A stretch of 64,000 nt of DNA from Salipaludibacillus daqingensis (GTDB taxonomy: Bacteria; Bacillota; Bacilli; Bacillales; Salisediminibacteriaceae): the NCBI RefSeq assembly GCF_029891575.1, contig NZ_JARZHF010000003.1:124001-188000 (forward strand), read 5' to 3'. Below are positions 19,144 through 29,826 of this stretch, piece by piece. How positions within the stretch are numbered: the stretch's first letter is position 1; each line of letters starts with the position of its first letter. The position numbers and the translations under genes are program-made. The notes beneath the pieces were generated by a model. That model did not search any database. It was given only the letters and a program-made list of their open reading frames with translations, and was not told where the DNA came from.

Positions 19144-22023
19144 CTACACCGATGTTCCGGCGCCTTCTTTTTCTTCCATACGATCCTTCATACGAAGCCG
19201 TTCCCGTTCTAATATCGGCTTTAAATACTGTCCTGTATATGAGCCTTCTACTTTCGCTACTTGTTCTGGAGTCCCTTTTGCTACAAGACGACCACCTTTG
19301 TCGCCGCCTTCTGGACCGAGATCAATTACGTAGTCCATTGTTTTGATGACGTCGAGGTTGTGTTCGATAATCAGAACTGTGTCGCCATTTTCTACTAATC
19401 TCTGTAGTACTTTTAACAGTCGGTCTATATCGTGTACGTGAAGGCCGGTTGTTGGTTCATCTAGAATATAAATCGTCTTGCCAGTCAAACGTCGGTGAAG
19501 CTGAGAAGCTAACTTCACTCGCTGTGCTTCCCCACCTGATAAGGTGGTTGCAGGTTGACCTAACTTCATATAACCAAGGCCGACATCATAAAGCGTTTCT
19601 ATTTTTCGTTTGATCCTTGGAATATTTTCAAAGAAACTCAATGATTCTTCTACTGTCATGGCAAGAACGTCTGATATATTTTTTCCTTTATACTTCACTT
19701 CAAGCGTTTCACGATTGTACCTCTTCCCATCACATTCTTCACATGGGACATACACATCGGGAAGGAAGTGCATCTCAATTTTAATGATTCCATCTCCGCG
19801 ACAAGCTTCACAGCGACCACCTTTTACGTTGAAACTAAAGCGCCCTTTTTTATAGCCGCGAACTTTAGCTTCATTCGTCATCGCAAACACGTCACGGATG
19901 TTATCAAATACGCCTGTGTAAGTCGCAGGGTTGGAACGTGGTGTTCGACCAATTGGAGATTGATCGATGTCGACTACTTTTTCCAACTGGTCCATGCCGT
20001 CTACCTTTTTCACTTTACCTGGTTTTGCTTTTGCTACCGTTAATTTTTGAGCCAAAGACTTATACAAAATATCATTTATAAGCGTACTTTTCCCTGACCC
20101 TGAAACTCCCGTAACGGCGACTAGTAAGCCTAAAGGAATGTCTACATTTGTTTTTTGTAAATTATTCTCCTCCGCCCCACGAATCGTTATCTTTCTCCCG
20201 TCTGGTTTCCGTCGCTCAGCTGGAAGGGAAATGAATTTCTTTCCTGACAAATATTGTCCAGTTAGCGAGTCTTTATCATTCATTACTTCTTCAGGTGTAC
20301 CTGTCGCACATATTTCACCGCCATGAACACCTGCACCTGGACCTACGTCAATTAAATGGTCTGCAGCTAACATTGTATCTTCATCATGTTCAACAACAAT
20401 CAGAGTATTGCCTAAATCGCGCATTCGTTCTAGTGTTTTGATTAAGCGATGGTTATCACGCTGGTGCAATCCGATGGACGGTTCGTCTAAAATATATAAA
20501 ACTCCCATTAACGATGAACCAATTTGAGTAGCTAATCGGATTCGCTGTGCTTCTCCACCCGATAACGTGCCAGCAGATCGAGATAATGTTAAATATTCTA
20601 AGCCGACATTGATGAGAAAACCTAAGCGTTCATCAATTTCTCTTAAGATCATTCTTCCAATCGTCATTTCTTTATCCGATAGTGTAAGATTTTCAAAAAA
20701 GACTTTTGCTTCTTTTATCGATAAATCCGTGATTTCACCAATATGTCGATTCGCTACTTTTACCGCTAATGCCTCATGGGTTAAACGATTTCCTTTGCAA
20801 GTTGGACAGGGTTTTTGGGCCATGTAGCCTTCCATTTGTTCTCGAATATAATCGGAACCTGTTTCGTGATAACGACGAGATATATTTTTCATCACACCTT
20901 CAAAATAAATCTCTTTTTCACGAACACGGCCAAATTCATTTTCATATTTAAAATAAATTTTCTCATTTCCACTTCCGTATAACACCTTGTCTAACTGGTG
21001 CTGTGGCAATTTTTTTACTGGTACATCTATATCAATACCAAAGTGATCACAAACACTCTCTAGAAGTGATGGATAATATTGTGAACTTGTCGGTTTCCAT
21101 GGAGCTATCGCATGATCGCGTAACGATAGGGAATAGTCTGGAATGACAAGCTCTAAATCCACTTCAAGCTTATGACCTAACCCATCACATGATGAACAAG
21201 CACCAAACGGACTATTAAAGGAGAACATCCGTGGCTCTAATTCTCCAATAGAGAAACCGCAGTGTGGACAAGCGTGTTTTTGACTGAACAATAGATCTTC
21301 ATCATCAATCACGTCAACCATGACCCGACCATCAGCCAAGTTCAAGGCCGTTTCCATCGAATCGGCTAACCGTGTTTCTATGCCATCTTTAATAATGATT
21401 CGGTCAATAATGACTTCAATATCGTGTTTTTTGTTTTTCTCTAAGGTAATTTCATCTGATGCTTCATGCATTTCACCATCGACACGAACACGAACATACC
21501 CTTGTTTTTTAATATCTTCTAGAACTTTTGCATGGGTACCTTTTCTGCCAGAAACAAGAGGTGCAAGAATTTGCATTTTCGTGCGCTCTGGATACTCCAT
21601 CATGCGATCTACCATTTGTTGAATTGTTTGTGAGCTAATTTCAATTCCATGGGTTGGGCACACCGGTCGCCCGACACGTGCATATAGAAGACGAAGATAA
21701 TCGTATATTTCCGTTACAGTTCCAACCGTCGAACGTGGGTTTTTGCTCGTCGTTTTTTGATCAATTGAAATGGCTGGAGATAGACCTTCAATGGCATCCA
21801 CATCTGGCTTGTCCATTTGACCAAGAAACTGCCTTGCATATGCAGATAGTGATTCCACATAGCGACGCTGCCCTTCTGCATAAATGGTGTCAAATGCAAG
21901 AGAAGACTTCCCAGATCCTGATAAACCAGTCATTACCACTAGTTTATTTCTTGGGATTGTTACATCAATATCTTTTAAATTATGGGAACGTGCACCCTTT
22001 ACAACTATATTATCTAAAGCCAT
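19144..22023 (-). CDS. uvrA: excinuclease ABC subunit A
   Basis: 959-aa ATP-dependent damage sensor of nucleotide excision repair. Two ABC modules are visible: Walker [10 protein letters not shown] near residue 32 and GVSGSGKST near 640, signatures LSGGEAQRI and LSGGEAQRV, and Walker B LDEP in both. Zinc sites are CPHC/CSSC and CEAC/CEEC. It loads UvrB on lesions. The ATG at 22023 gives the [15 protein letters not shown] start expected for Bacillus; a GTG four codons upstream is less likely. It follows uvrB with an 8-bp gap and shares its SOS promoter. Confidence 0.98.
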   Translation of the reverse strand: MALDNIVVKGARSHNLKDIDVTIPRNKLVVMTGLSGSGKSSLAFDTIYAEGQRRYVESLSAYARQFLGQMDKPDVDAIEGLSPAISIDQKTTSKNPRSTVGTVTEIYDYLRLLYARVGRPVCPTHGIEISSQTIQQMVDRMMEYPERTKMQILAPLVSGRKGTHAKVLEDIKKQGYVRVRVDGEMHEASDEITLEKNKKHDIEVIIDRIIIKDGIETRLADSMETALNLADGRVMVDVIDDEDLLFSQKHACPHCGFSIGELEPRMFSFNSPFGACSSCDGLGHKLEVDLELVIPDYSLSLRDHAIAPWKPTSSQYYPSLLESVCDHFGIDIDVPVKKLPQHQLDKVLYGSGNEKIYFKYENEFGRVREKEIYFEGVMKNISRRYHETGSDYIREQMEGYMAQKPCPTCKGNRLTHEALAVKVANRHIGEITDLSIKEAKVFFENLTLSDKEMTIGRMILREIDERLGFLINVGLEYLTLSRSAGTLSGGEAQRIRLATQIGSSLMGVLYILDEPSIGLHQRDNHRLIKTLERMRDLGNTLIVVEHDEDTMLAADHLIDVGPGAGVHGGEICATGTPEEVMNDKDSLTGQYLSGKKFISLPAERRKPDGRKITIRGAEENNLQKTNVDIPLGLLVAVTGVSGSGKSTLINDILYKSLAQKLTVAKAKPGKVKKVDGMDQLEKVVDIDQSPIGRTPRSNPATYTGVFDNIRDVFAMTNEAKVRGYKKGRFSFNVKGGRCEACRGDGIIKIEMHFLPDVYVPCEECDGKRYNRETLEVKYKGKNISDVLAMTVEESLSFFENIPRIKRKIETLYDVGLGYMKLGQPATTLSGGEAQRVKLASQLHRRLTGKTIYILDEPTTGLHVHDIDRLLKVLQRLVENGDTVLIIEHNLDVIKTMDYVIDLGPEGGDKGGRLVAKGTPEQVAKVEGSYTGQYLKPILERERLRMKDRMEEKEGAGTSV

Positions 22024-22031
22024 TCGATGTT

Positions 22032-24029
22032 TCACCCTTCCGCTTTTAATTCTAAGATGACGTCTCGGAGTTCAGCAGCCCTTTCAAAATCGAGTTCTTT
22101 TGCTGCGTGCTTCATCTCTTTTTCCATTCGTTCGATCACTTTTTCACGTTCCTTCTTACTTAGTTTTTGAGAAGGAGCTTTCGTGAACGCTTCATACGCT
22201 TCTTCTTCTTCCGCTGCATAAGTTGCTTGAATTAAATTTGGAATGGCCTTTTGAATCGTTTTAGGCGTAATGCCGTGTTTTTCATTATGAGCTTTTTGAA
22301 TGACACGACGACGAGTTGTTTCCTCTATCGCTACATTCATGGAATTTGTCATGCGATCCGCGTACATAATGACATGACCATTGGAATTACGAGCTGCGCG
22401 CCCCATCGTTTGAATTAACGGTCGTTCTGCACGAAGGAACCCTTCTTTGTCGGCATCGAGAATACAAATCAACGATACTTCCGGAAGATCTAATCCTTCT
22501 CTTAATAAGTTAATCCCAATGAGAACGTCGAATTTGCCTTGACGAAGCTCTCGAATGATTTGGATTCTCTCTAACGTTTTGATGTCAGAATGGAGGTAAT
22601 TTACTTTGATCCCTACTTCTTTTAAATAATCGGTCAAATCCTCTGACATTTTTTTCGTCAACGTCGTGACAAGTACTCGTTCGTTTCGTTCAATACGTAA
22701 ACGGATTTCTTCGATCATATCATCAATTTGGCCTTTTATCGGTCTTACATCAATTGTTGGATCGAGAAGTCCTGTTGGACGAATTATTTGTTCAATCATA
22801 TCTGGTGAGTGTTCTATTTCATATGGACCTGGTGTTGCAGAAACGAAAATGGACTGATTAATATGCTTTTCGAATTCTTCAAATTTCAATGGTCGATTAT
22901 CTTTAGCAGACGGTAGACGAAATCCATGCTCAACGAGAACTCCTTTTCGCGCTTGGTCGCCATTATACATACCACGGACTTGAGGCAACGTGACGTGTGA
23001 TTCATCCACAACAATCAATGAATCTTTCGGAAAGAAATCCAATAACGTGTATGGAGTCGCCCCTGGTTCTCGAAAAGTTAGGTGTCTTGAGTAGTTTTCG
23101 ATACCAGAACAATAGCCCATCTCTTGCATCATTTCGATATCATATCTTGTTCGCTGCTCTAAACGCTGCGCTTCCAACAGTTTTCCTCGATCATGCATGT
23201 CTTTTAACGTCTCTTCAAGTTCTTTCTCAATATTCACGATGGCTTTTGTAAGTTTTTCTTCTCTAGTTACGAAGTGCGAAGCCGGAAAAATTGCAACGTG
23301 GTCTCGTTCCCCTAATACTTCTCCAGTCAGTGCGTCTACTTCAGTAATCCGATCAATCTCATCTCCAAAAAATTCGATTCTTAAGCAATGTTCATCTCGA
23401 GAAGCCGGGAATATTTCAACGACATCCCCTCGGACACGGAACGTACCGCGAGTAAAATTAATATCGTTTCGTTCATATTGGACATCAACTAGCTGTCGAA
23501 GAAGACCATTTCGGTCTCGTTCCATTCCTTTTCTTAAAGACACAACGAGATCACGGTACTCTTCTGGAGAACCGAGACCGTAAATACATGAAACGCTTGC
23601 TACAATAAGGACATCTTCTCGTTCGAATAGCGCACTCGTTGCTGAGTGGCGAAGTTTATCAATCTCATCATTAATGCTAGCGTCTTTTTCGATAAATGTG
23701 TCTGATTGTGGGATGTAGGCTTCAGGCTGATAATAGTCATAGTAACTTACAAAATACTCCACACGATTATTCGGAAAAAATTCTTTGAACTCACTATAAA
23801 GTTGACCAGCTAACGTCTTATTATGGGCAATAACTAACGTAGGTTTTTTTACTTTCGTAATGACATTAGAGATCGTAAATGTTTTCCCAGTACCTGTTGC
23901 ACCAAGTAACGTTTGAAACTTATCTCCTCTGTTTACCCTTTTGACTAATTCTTCTATAGCTTTTGGTTGATCTCCAGCTGGCTTATAATGCGAGTGAAGA
24001 TCAAATTCATTTGTTTCCTGCAATGTCAC
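22032..24029 (-). CDS. uvrB: excinuclease ABC subunit B
   Basis: 665-aa helicase-like repair protein. Walker A is GATGTGKTF, the damage-probing beta-hairpin is [11 protein letters not shown], the DEAD-type box is DESH, and the C-terminal UVR motif ([15 protein letters not shown]) binds UvrC. It opens DNA at lesions after UvrA delivery. The start is a GTG at 24029, preceded by AGGAGGG with 6-nt spacing; a longer reading frame begins 54 bases upstream without a ribosome site. The gene is first in the uvrBA unit and has a LexA-type box at its promoter. Confidence 0.97.
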   Translation of the reverse strand: MTLQETNEFDLHSHYKPAGDQPKAIEELVKRVNRGDKFQTLLGATGTGKTFTISNVITKVKKPTLVIAHNKTLAGQLYSEFKEFFPNNRVEYFVSYYDYYQPEAYIPQSDTFIEKDASINDEIDKLRHSATSALFEREDVLIVASVSCIYGLGSPEEYRDLVVSLRKGMERDRNGLLRQLVDVQYERNDINFTRGTFRVRGDVVEIFPASRDEHCLRIEFFGDEIDRITEVDALTGEVLGERDHVAIFPASHFVTREEKLTKAIVNIEKELEETLKDMHDRGKLLEAQRLEQRTRYDIEMMQEMGYCSGIENYSRHLTFREPGATPYTLLDFFPKDSLIVVDESHVTLPQVRGMYNGDQARKGVLVEHGFRLPSAKDNRPLKFEEFEKHINQSIFVSATPGPYEIEHSPDMIEQIIRPTGLLDPTIDVRPIKGQIDDMIEEIRLRIERNERVLVTTLTKKMSEDLTDYLKEVGIKVNYLHSDIKTLERIQIIRELRQGKFDVLIGINLLREGLDLPEVSLICILDADKEGFLRAERPLIQTMGRAARNSNGHVIMYADRMTNSMNVAIEETTRRRVIQKAHNEKHGITPKTIQKAIPNLIQATYAAEEEEAYEAFTKAPSQKLSKKEREKVIERMEKEMKHAAKELDFERAAELRDVILELKAEG

Positions 24030-24232
24030 GTTTTTCCCTCCTATAAATATCATTTTCCTGTAATCTATGCTGCCATTTATCATTCAATCGTTTATATTAA
24101 AAGACTTAATCGCTTTTTCTAAAGTTTTGACGATCGTTTATGCTAAGAAAAATCCTATCTGTTCTACATATAAAAAGCAAACAACTTGCACGTTGTCTTT
24201 ATTCTCTTACCCATTCTTGACAGTTGTCTATC

Positions 24233-24261
24233 ATTATATCACAATTTTCCAATAACACGAA
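24233..24261 (-). promoter_or_regulatory. uvrB promoter with extended -10
   Basis: Minus strand TTCGTG, 17-nt spacer, TGA-TATAAT. The extended -10 compensates for the poor -35, which lies inside the LexA box at 24258. Confidence 0.6.
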
Positions 24262-24271
24262 CGTGTATTCG
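24258..24271. promoter_or_regulatory. LexA (DinR) SOS box of uvrBA
   Basis: CGAACGTGTATTCG matches the Bacillus SOS consensus CGAAC-RNRY-GTTCG with one mismatch. It overlaps the uvrB -35, the usual arrangement for LexA repression. Confidence 0.7.
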
Positions 24272-24327
24272 TAATATTTTTAAACAAAACGATTGATTAT
24301 GGCTCTATATAGAATAATTGTACAAAA

Positions 24328-24360
24328 AAACACCTGCATCATGATGATGTGCAGGTGTTT
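24328..24360 (-). terminator. terminator of minJ
   Basis: Stem AAACACCTGCA/TGCAGGTGTTT with an 11-nt loop, followed by TTTTTGTAC on the minus strand, 20 bp after the minJ stop. Confidence 0.82.
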
Positions 24361-24379
24361 CTATTAGTTTTCTTCGCTA

Positions 24380-26050
24380 TTATTTTTTACTACTTTGATC
24401 ATCTTCATCTAAAGTTGGTGCCCATTTATTTCTTTTCGTTTTCGTTTGTCGAAACTCATCGTAGAAATTAGCAAGACCACTCGCTTGTCCATATGCTTGC
24501 CCCATTTCATAAGCTCCTTTTTCTAGTTGACTAACCTTTTTATTATCGTCGCTTTCTTCAGAGACAACCTCATCCTCAGGTTCTAGCTCTTGTTTTCTAT
24601 CTTCAGAATCTTCCGTTGCTGCTGATTCCTCATGATTTTCACTAGTGAAAATTTCTTTCTCCTCTTCTGTCTGTTTATCATTGCTATCAATTGGTATTTC
24701 TTCCGTTTGTTGCTCTGCTTCATCTATAAAACGATCCGAGTCTGAATCGTGGTGTTCAATCTCTGCGTCCATTGGTTCTTCTGTCGGCGGAGTTTTCGTT
24801 TCATTCTGCTGTTTTTCTACCTCAGAACGGTCTTGATGAATGACAACAGAAGATCGCAATCCTCGATAGGAAAGGTTCCCCATTTCATCATCCGGAACAA
24901 ATAAACACCCTATCTGGTAGTGATCTCCTTGAAAGATGGATGATTGAGCAAATCGAAGCTCTCCAGCAAGATCTAACACTTCTAACTTACAGTAAGCGGA
25001 GTTTTGCTGTAATGCATCATAAAATTCCCGCTGAGAACTAACCTCACGTCCATTTGCTTTTACGATCACTTCTCCTATATCAAGTCCCATTTTATGCGCG
25101 GTAGAATGCGGAAGGACTCCAAGGATTTTCATCCCGGATTCTTGACGATTAAATAGACTTGTTCGCTTTTTTTCTTCTAGTTTATATGATAAAAAAACTA
25201 TTTCCCGACCAATTAATATAGCTGCAGGGACGAATAAAATCATCAGTGAATAAAAATAAGCGGCAATAGCAAAAGTGATCACAATCATATTCACAAAAAC
25301 TAAGTGTTTTCCTATTTTTTTCACACCATCAATTGGATATTCTCCATGAAGCTTTGCTTGGAAACCGAGGACAAAAGGGACAAGTGCTAGTCCAAATGTT
25401 TCTCCACTTGTTAAAGGAAACAATGGCCACCAAGAAACGGCACTCCATTCCCCAACAGGGAACACTAAAAAGATTGGAAGAAACCATAGGCGAGATGCAA
25501 TGTGCTCGCCCACCATTTTCCCCCGTTTACTTTTTACAATAGCTGGAGACGTCTGTTTCCATCCATCTGCTAGAATTAGCAGTGATTCTGCGACAAACAA
25601 AACGGTGAAAAGCCAAGCTAAATTTAATAGATCCATCTGCTGAATGTCAATAATCCATTGATTAAGGAAGGACCAATTTGTTCCTGCTTCTGGAAGAAAT
25701 GGTGCGATGATCAGTGCTAATGATCCTGCTACCGTAATACTCAACCAACGAGCATTTCGAAAGGGCAGTAAAATAAGCCAAATTGCCATGATTAAAGCTA
25801 GCATGCCAACTGGAATTTCAATGCCAAGCAAAAGCGTAACGACTGACACAGCTAGTCCAAAAATCAAAGCGATTACCAAAGGTGATGTAACTTGTTGAAT
25901 CACATCAAAAACACGAGTATGAAAATCTTTTCGTTCTCGTTTCACTCTCTGAAAACCTAGCATGAAAGCTGCTATCACAAATACGTATGTAAGGGGGTGC
26001 AAAAAGAATCTTCCTAAAGATTTAAGTATTTCTAAGCCAATCATATCCAA
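24380..26050 (-). CDS. minJ: MinJ-like polytopic PDZ protein with acidic tail
   Basis: 556-aa protein with about eight membrane helices in residues 1-290, a PDZ domain at about 300-385 (GVLPHSTAHKMGLDIGEVIVKANG), and a long acidic low-complexity tail at about 410-530 rich in Glu, Asp, Ser and Thr. MinJ bridges DivIVA and MinD to place the division site in Bacillus; about 400 residues is normal, so the tail is an extension. The gene follows ctpB, as in B. subtilis. Start is TTG at 26050 with AGGAGG seven bases before; an ATG two codons later has worse spacing. Annotation as MinJ rests on topology and synteny. Confidence 0.82.
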   Translation of the reverse strand: MDMIGLEILKSLGRFFLHPLTYVFVIAAFMLGFQRVKRERKDFHTRVFDVIQQVTSPLVIALIFGLAVSVVTLLLGIEIPVGMLALIMAIWLILLPFRNARWLSITVAGSLALIIAPFLPEAGTNWSFLNQWIIDIQQMDLLNLAWLFTVLFVAESLLILADGWKQTSPAIVKSKRGKMVGEHIASRLWFLPIFLVFPVGEWSAVSWWPLFPLTSGETFGLALVPFVLGFQAKLHGEYPIDGVKKIGKHLVFVNMIVITFAIAAYFYSLMILFVPAAILIGREIVFLSYKLEEKKRTSLFNRQESGMKILGVLPHSTAHKMGLDIGEVIVKANGREVSSQREFYDALQQNSAYCKLEVLDLAGELRFAQSSIFQGDHYQIGCLFVPDDEMGNLSYRGLRSSVVIHQDRSEVEKQQNETKTPPTEEPMDAEIEHHDSDSDRFIDEAEQQTEEIPIDSNDKQTEEEKEIFTSENHEESAATEDSEDRKQELEPEDEVVSEESDDNKKVSQLEKGAYEMGQAYGQASGLANFYDEFRQTKTKRNKWAPTLDEDDQSSKK

Positions 26051-26275
26051 GCAAATTCCTCCTCATCCCACAACTTCATTTTCTTTAATTAAATAATGTT
26101 TTTTCATCTACTTACGAATAATAGTCTCTTCCTTTCATTGTAAATGAATTATCAGAAAAGAAAAGCGATTTTTTTCAGATTATCCAAGTTTCTCCTTTTT
26201 TCTATTTTTTCATCCATCATGGTGCGAAGAGATTCGCATGGTAGTCTACTCACGATTCGAAATAAAATCACAAAA

Positions 26276-26310
26276 AAGCGATGAAAGAGGGTGATCCTCC
26301 ATCATCGCTT
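26276..26310 (-). terminator. terminator of ctpB
   Basis: Long stem AAGCGATG…GAGG / CCTC…CATCGCTT, followed by TTTTTGTG on the minus strand, 18 bp past the ctpB stop. Confidence 0.8.
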
Positions 26311-26328
26311 ACTTAACGTTGTGAATTG

Positions 26329-27819
26329 TTATTCTGTTAATAGCTCAATCGCTTTTTGAAATTGAAGGTCTGACTCTCTATCTTGAATCGTTTCAATTAA
26401 TACTTCTTGTAACCGATCTCCTGTTTCTTCGTTAATTTCACCTGTTACTTCTAAGTCCTCTTTTTCTTGGAATGATTTAACCGCTTCTTCTGTTTGACGA
26501 TCAAAATAGCCGTCTGTGCGACCTGGGTCTTCCCCGAGTCCTTCCAACATGACCTGAGCACTCTTCACATGGTCATTTGACACATCATAAACAAGTGGAT
26601 CTTCAATATCAAGCGGTGAAACGTAGAAAAACTCGGGTTGTTCTACTTCTACCGTCGGTTGCACACCGTCTTCATTAATATTATTTCCGTCGGAAGTTAG
26701 CCATCTAAATAATGTTAATTTAATTTCACTTCCATCATCCATTTGAAGCGTTTGTTGAACAGTACCTTTCCCGAATGTTGGTTTACCGACAACCTCATGT
26801 CCTCCTGCTTCCTTTAATGCAGCAGCAAGAATCTCTGATGCTGACGCACTTCCTTCATCGATCAAGGATACGATTGGATACTCTTTATCTTCCTCTAAAT
26901 TAGAAATATGTCTGATTGTTTCCCCGTCGCGATCTTCAATTTGTACAATTGGTTCTCCGCCTGGAATAATTAAATTCCCAATGTCCTCAACACTTTGTAA
27001 GAAGCCGCCTGGATTTCCTCTTACATCAATGACTAAACCATCGATCCCGTCATTTTCAAGCTTAGTTAGCTCTTCTTCAAAGTCCTCAGCGGTATCTATT
27101 GAGAAGGAACGGATTTCTAAATAACCGATATTTTTATCATTTTGTTCAATGATTTCACTATGAACGGTTACGATTGGAATAACATCTCTTACCACATCTA
27201 AATCTATTTGATCAGTTACACCCGGTCGTTCAATCGTTAACGTGACAGATGTTCCTTTTTCACCTCGAATTTTTAATACTGCTTCATATAATGAGAGACC
27301 ATCGATATCCTCACCATCAATTTCAATAATTTGATCATTAGGTCTTAATCCTGCATCTTCTGCAGGGGAATCACGAAATGGAGCTACAATGGTTACTTTA
27401 CCATTTGTCATACTTACTTCCGCACCAATTCCTTCGAAGGATGAATCAAGTGACTCAACAAACTCTTGGGCTGTGTCTTGATCCATGTAAACGGAATAGG
27501 GGTCATCTAACGTTTCTAGCATTCCTGAAATGGCTCCTTCAATAAGTTTCGATTCATCCACTTCATCCACATAGCGTTCAGCAATAATTTCATACGCTTT
27601 TTCAATTTTTTCTACTCGTTCTAAATCAACGTCTACATTACTCGACGCTTCTTGGGCTTCATTTTGACTACTTTCCATTAATTCTTCGACTTCAGCTTGT
27701 TCTAAAACAACAGCATCATCGTTCCCATTCATGGCAGCCATTGTTATATACATTCCTCCAGCCCCTAGTAAAAGAGATAATACAAATACTAAAGGAATGA
27801 AAACTTTACTATTTTTCAT
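26329..27819 (-). CDS. ctpB: carboxy-terminal processing serine peptidase, S41
   Basis: 496-aa secreted or membrane-anchored protease. An N-terminal signal anchor (residues 7-28) is followed by an acidic linker, a PDZ domain at about 115-195 (GIGAEV…LRPNDQIIEIDG), and the S41 core with the catalytic Ser in DEGSASASE and Lys in FGKGTVQ. A C-terminal peptidoglycan-binding domain spans about 420-480. In B. subtilis CtpB cleaves SpoIVFA to activate sigma-K processing; another general S41 role is possible. ATG at 27819 is chosen over an upstream GTG because spacing to GAGGTGG is better. Confidence 0.92.
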   Translation of the reverse strand: MKNSKVFIPLVFVLSLLLGAGGMYITMAAMNGNDDAVVLEQAEVEELMESSQNEAQEASSNVDVDLERVEKIEKAYEIIAERYVDEVDESKLIEGAISGMLETLDDPYSVYMDQDTAQEFVESLDSSFEGIGAEVSMTNGKVTIVAPFRDSPAEDAGLRPNDQIIEIDGEDIDGLSLYEAVLKIRGEKGTSVTLTIERPGVTDQIDLDVVRDVIPIVTVHSEIIEQNDKNIGYLEIRSFSIDTAEDFEEELTKLENDGIDGLVIDVRGNPGGFLQSVEDIGNLIIPGGEPIVQIEDRDGETIRHISNLEEDKEYPIVSLIDEGSASASEILAAALKEAGGHEVVGKPTFGKGTVQQTLQMDDGSEIKLTLFRWLTSDGNNINEDGVQPTVEVEQPEFFYVSPLDIEDPLVYDVSNDHVKSAQVMLEGLGEDPGRTDGYFDRQTEEAVKSFQEKEDLEVTGEINEETGDRLQEVLIETIQDRESDLQFQKAIELLTE

Positions 27820-28198
27820 AACATCCACCTCATTCGTCCCTTAATCTATTTATGAACGTTCTATATTTTTTGTATTTTTCATTTGTTCCTATCATAACAG
27901 AGAATAAGACCGATTTAAAAGAAATCTCACTGTGCAGAAAAACTTTGCTTCTTTTTCAATCAATATTATTCGGTTTCAAACGATAAAACATCCTTCTCCG
28001 AAAAAATGAGTGAAGATGAAATTTACCATATTTATGTATTTCCGCAATATACTAAGTAGAGGTCAGTCCGTCCATAAACGATGGACAAGTGTCTGATTCC
28101 TCTATTAGAAAAACTTGGATTATCGCCAAGTCCTGGCGAAAGCCTTAGTTTTTATGCTTTAGTCCTTTAACAGAGTTAAACTTTTTTAAAGTATAAAA
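27820..28198. other. intergenic region with two folded elements
   Basis: Gap between ctpB and the M23 gene. Beyond the structured segment at 28057-28153 it shows no coding frame. It must also carry the ctpB promoter. Confidence 0.45.
28057..28153. other. two adjacent structured elements of unknown role
   Basis: Element 1 (28057-28104): outer stem TAGAGG-TCAG / CTGA-TT-CCTCTA enclosing hairpin GTCCAT-AAACG-ATGGAC. Element 2 (28109-28153): AAAAACT…AGTTTTT outer stem with CGCCA-AGTCC-TGGCG hairpin inside. Both are symmetrical enough to fold on either strand. They do not match a riboswitch class I can name and look like a dispersed intergenic element or a small RNA. Confidence 0.45.
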
Positions 28199-28238
28199 AA
28201 GAAGAGGTCCATTTAGTATACTATTGGACACTCTTCTT
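28199..28238 (-). terminator. terminator of the M23 peptidase gene
   Basis: Minus strand stem AAGAAGAG-(T)-GTCCA pairing with TGGAC-CTCTTCTT, followed by TTTTATAC, 40 bp after the stop. Confidence 0.78.
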
Positions 28239-28278
28239 CATTCAATTTTTTAACAAAACCATTTTATTTCTTATGAAT

Positions 28279-29757
28279 TTATGGTAAATAAGGACCCGGA
28301 TCCACTGCAGATGATGAACCGGCATATCCTCCAGGATGCACTTCAAAGTGAAGATGAACTCCTGTCGAGACCCCCGTAGTCCCCATTGTTCCGATGTTTT
28401 GACCACGGCTCACACGATCACCTGCTGAGACATTGTACCCTGCTAAATGAGCATACAACGTTGTGATTGATTTTCCATCTACAACATGAGAAATCAAAAT
28501 CGTATTACCAAATCCACCCATGCGACTCGCGGATACAACGGTTCCTGCTTCCGCAGCATATATACCTAATCCACCATCACGGCCAAAGTCTCTTCCGTTA
28601 TGTGGACGAGTTGTACCATAAACAGGGTGTACACGATTCGGATTGTAGTCTGATGTAACTCTTCCATTCGCTGGTCGGTGAAAAGTTGCCGATCCACCAC
28701 TTGCTTGTGTTGTCTCATTTGAGCTCGTATTTGAAGAAGAGTTAGATGAACTGGATGAGCTGCTTGAGCTAGAACTACTGGATGAAGAGTTTGATGAACT
28801 GGATTCAGCTTGCTCTGCTTGCTCCTGCGCTTTACGCTCCTCTTCTTCCTTTTTTCGTTGTTCTTCTGCTTCTTTTTGTTGTTGCTCTTCTTCTTTTTGT
28901 CGTTGTTCTTCTGCTTCACGTGCTTTTCTTTCTTCTTCTTCTTTTTTACGACGTTCTTCTTCTAATCTTCTTTGTTCTTCTTCCCAAGCTGCTAATTCTG
29001 CTTCTGCAGCTTCTTCTTGTGCTTTTAGTAAATCTGTTTCTTCTTCAAGAGTCATTAAATTTTCTTCTAATTCATACCCTTGGCTTTGTAATTCTTCCAC
29101 TAACTCATCTTTTTTCTTAAGTTGCACTTCTAATGTCGCTTGCAATTCTTCTAATTCTGCCATTTGCTCTTCTAAACTAGCAAGCTCATTTTCTAACGAA
29201 TTTTTTGCTACTTCTAACGCTTCCATATCTTCCACATGTTTTTCTAAAATACTACGATCTTGCTGGGCAATGGAATGTAAAGCAGATACTCTTTCGATTA
29301 AGTCACCAAAATTTTGAGCACCAAGAATAACTTCTATGTAATTCACTGATCCACCACTTTGATACATCGATTTAACTCGCTCTTTTAACAATTCATCTCG
29401 CTCAGCAATTCTCTCTTCTAATTCTTCAATTTCGATTCTTAAATCTTCTACTCGTTCTTTTGTTTTATCAAGTTCCGCTTGTTTCTCATCAATTTGTAAG
29501 TTAGTATCAGCCATCTCATCGTCTAATTCGCGAATCTCTGCTTCAGCAACATTTATTTCTTCTTCTATTTCTTCTATTTCTTCTTCCGTTTTATCCGCTT
29601 CTTGTTCTTTTTTCTGTTGTTCTTCACGAACGGAATTAATTTCTTCTTCAAGTTCTTCTCCTTCATTCGCATGAGTGGATTGCATCATAACAGATCCATT
29701 CATTATAGTGAAAATTAAAAAAGAAGCAACAAAGAAAAGAGTTAACGATCGAATCAT
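28279..29757 (-). CDS. EnvC-like coiled-coil M23 murein endopeptidase
   Basis: 492-aa exported protein. A signal peptide (about 1-30) is followed by long Glu/Gln/Lys-rich coiled coils to about residue 310, a poly-Ser linker (about 315-345), and a C-terminal M23/LytM domain. The zinc ligands are intact: HNGRD (HxxxD) and HLHFEV (HxH), so it should hydrolyse peptidoglycan cross-links, unlike degenerate EnvC. It lies 69 bp after ftsX in the same direction. FtsEX-type ABC modules activate coiled-coil hydrolases or their regulators, so a direct partnership is likely. ATG at 29757 is six bases after GGAGGT. Confidence 0.88.
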   Translation of the reverse strand: MIRSLTLFFVASFLIFTIMNGSVMMQSTHANEGEELEEEINSVREEQQKKEQEADKTEEEIEEIEEEINVAEAEIRELDDEMADTNLQIDEKQAELDKTKERVEDLRIEIEELEERIAERDELLKERVKSMYQSGGSVNYIEVILGAQNFGDLIERVSALHSIAQQDRSILEKHVEDMEALEVAKNSLENELASLEEQMAELEELQATLEVQLKKKDELVEELQSQGYELEENLMTLEEETDLLKAQEEAAEAELAAWEEEQRRLEEERRKKEEEERKAREAEEQRQKEEEQQQKEAEEQRKKEEEERKAQEQAEQAESSSSNSSSSSSSSSSSSSSSNSSSNTSSNETTQASGGSATFHRPANGRVTSDYNPNRVHPVYGTTRPHNGRDFGRDGGLGIYAAEAGTVVSASRMGGFGNTILISHVVDGKSITTLYAHLAGYNVSAGDRVSRGQNIGTMGTTGVSTGVHLHFEVHPGGYAGSSSAVDPGPYLP

Positions 29758-29826
29758 TGACAAACCTCCTATATTAAAAAAAGTTGTTTTATTCCCTGGG
29801 AAATGAAGGGGAGCGTGGGGAAGCTC

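Noticed and set aside
28782-29120. Leucine-rich 112-codon plus-strand frame
   Set aside because: Antisense of the Glu/Lys/Gln-rich coiled coil of the M23 gene, which yields an artificial hydrophobic frame.
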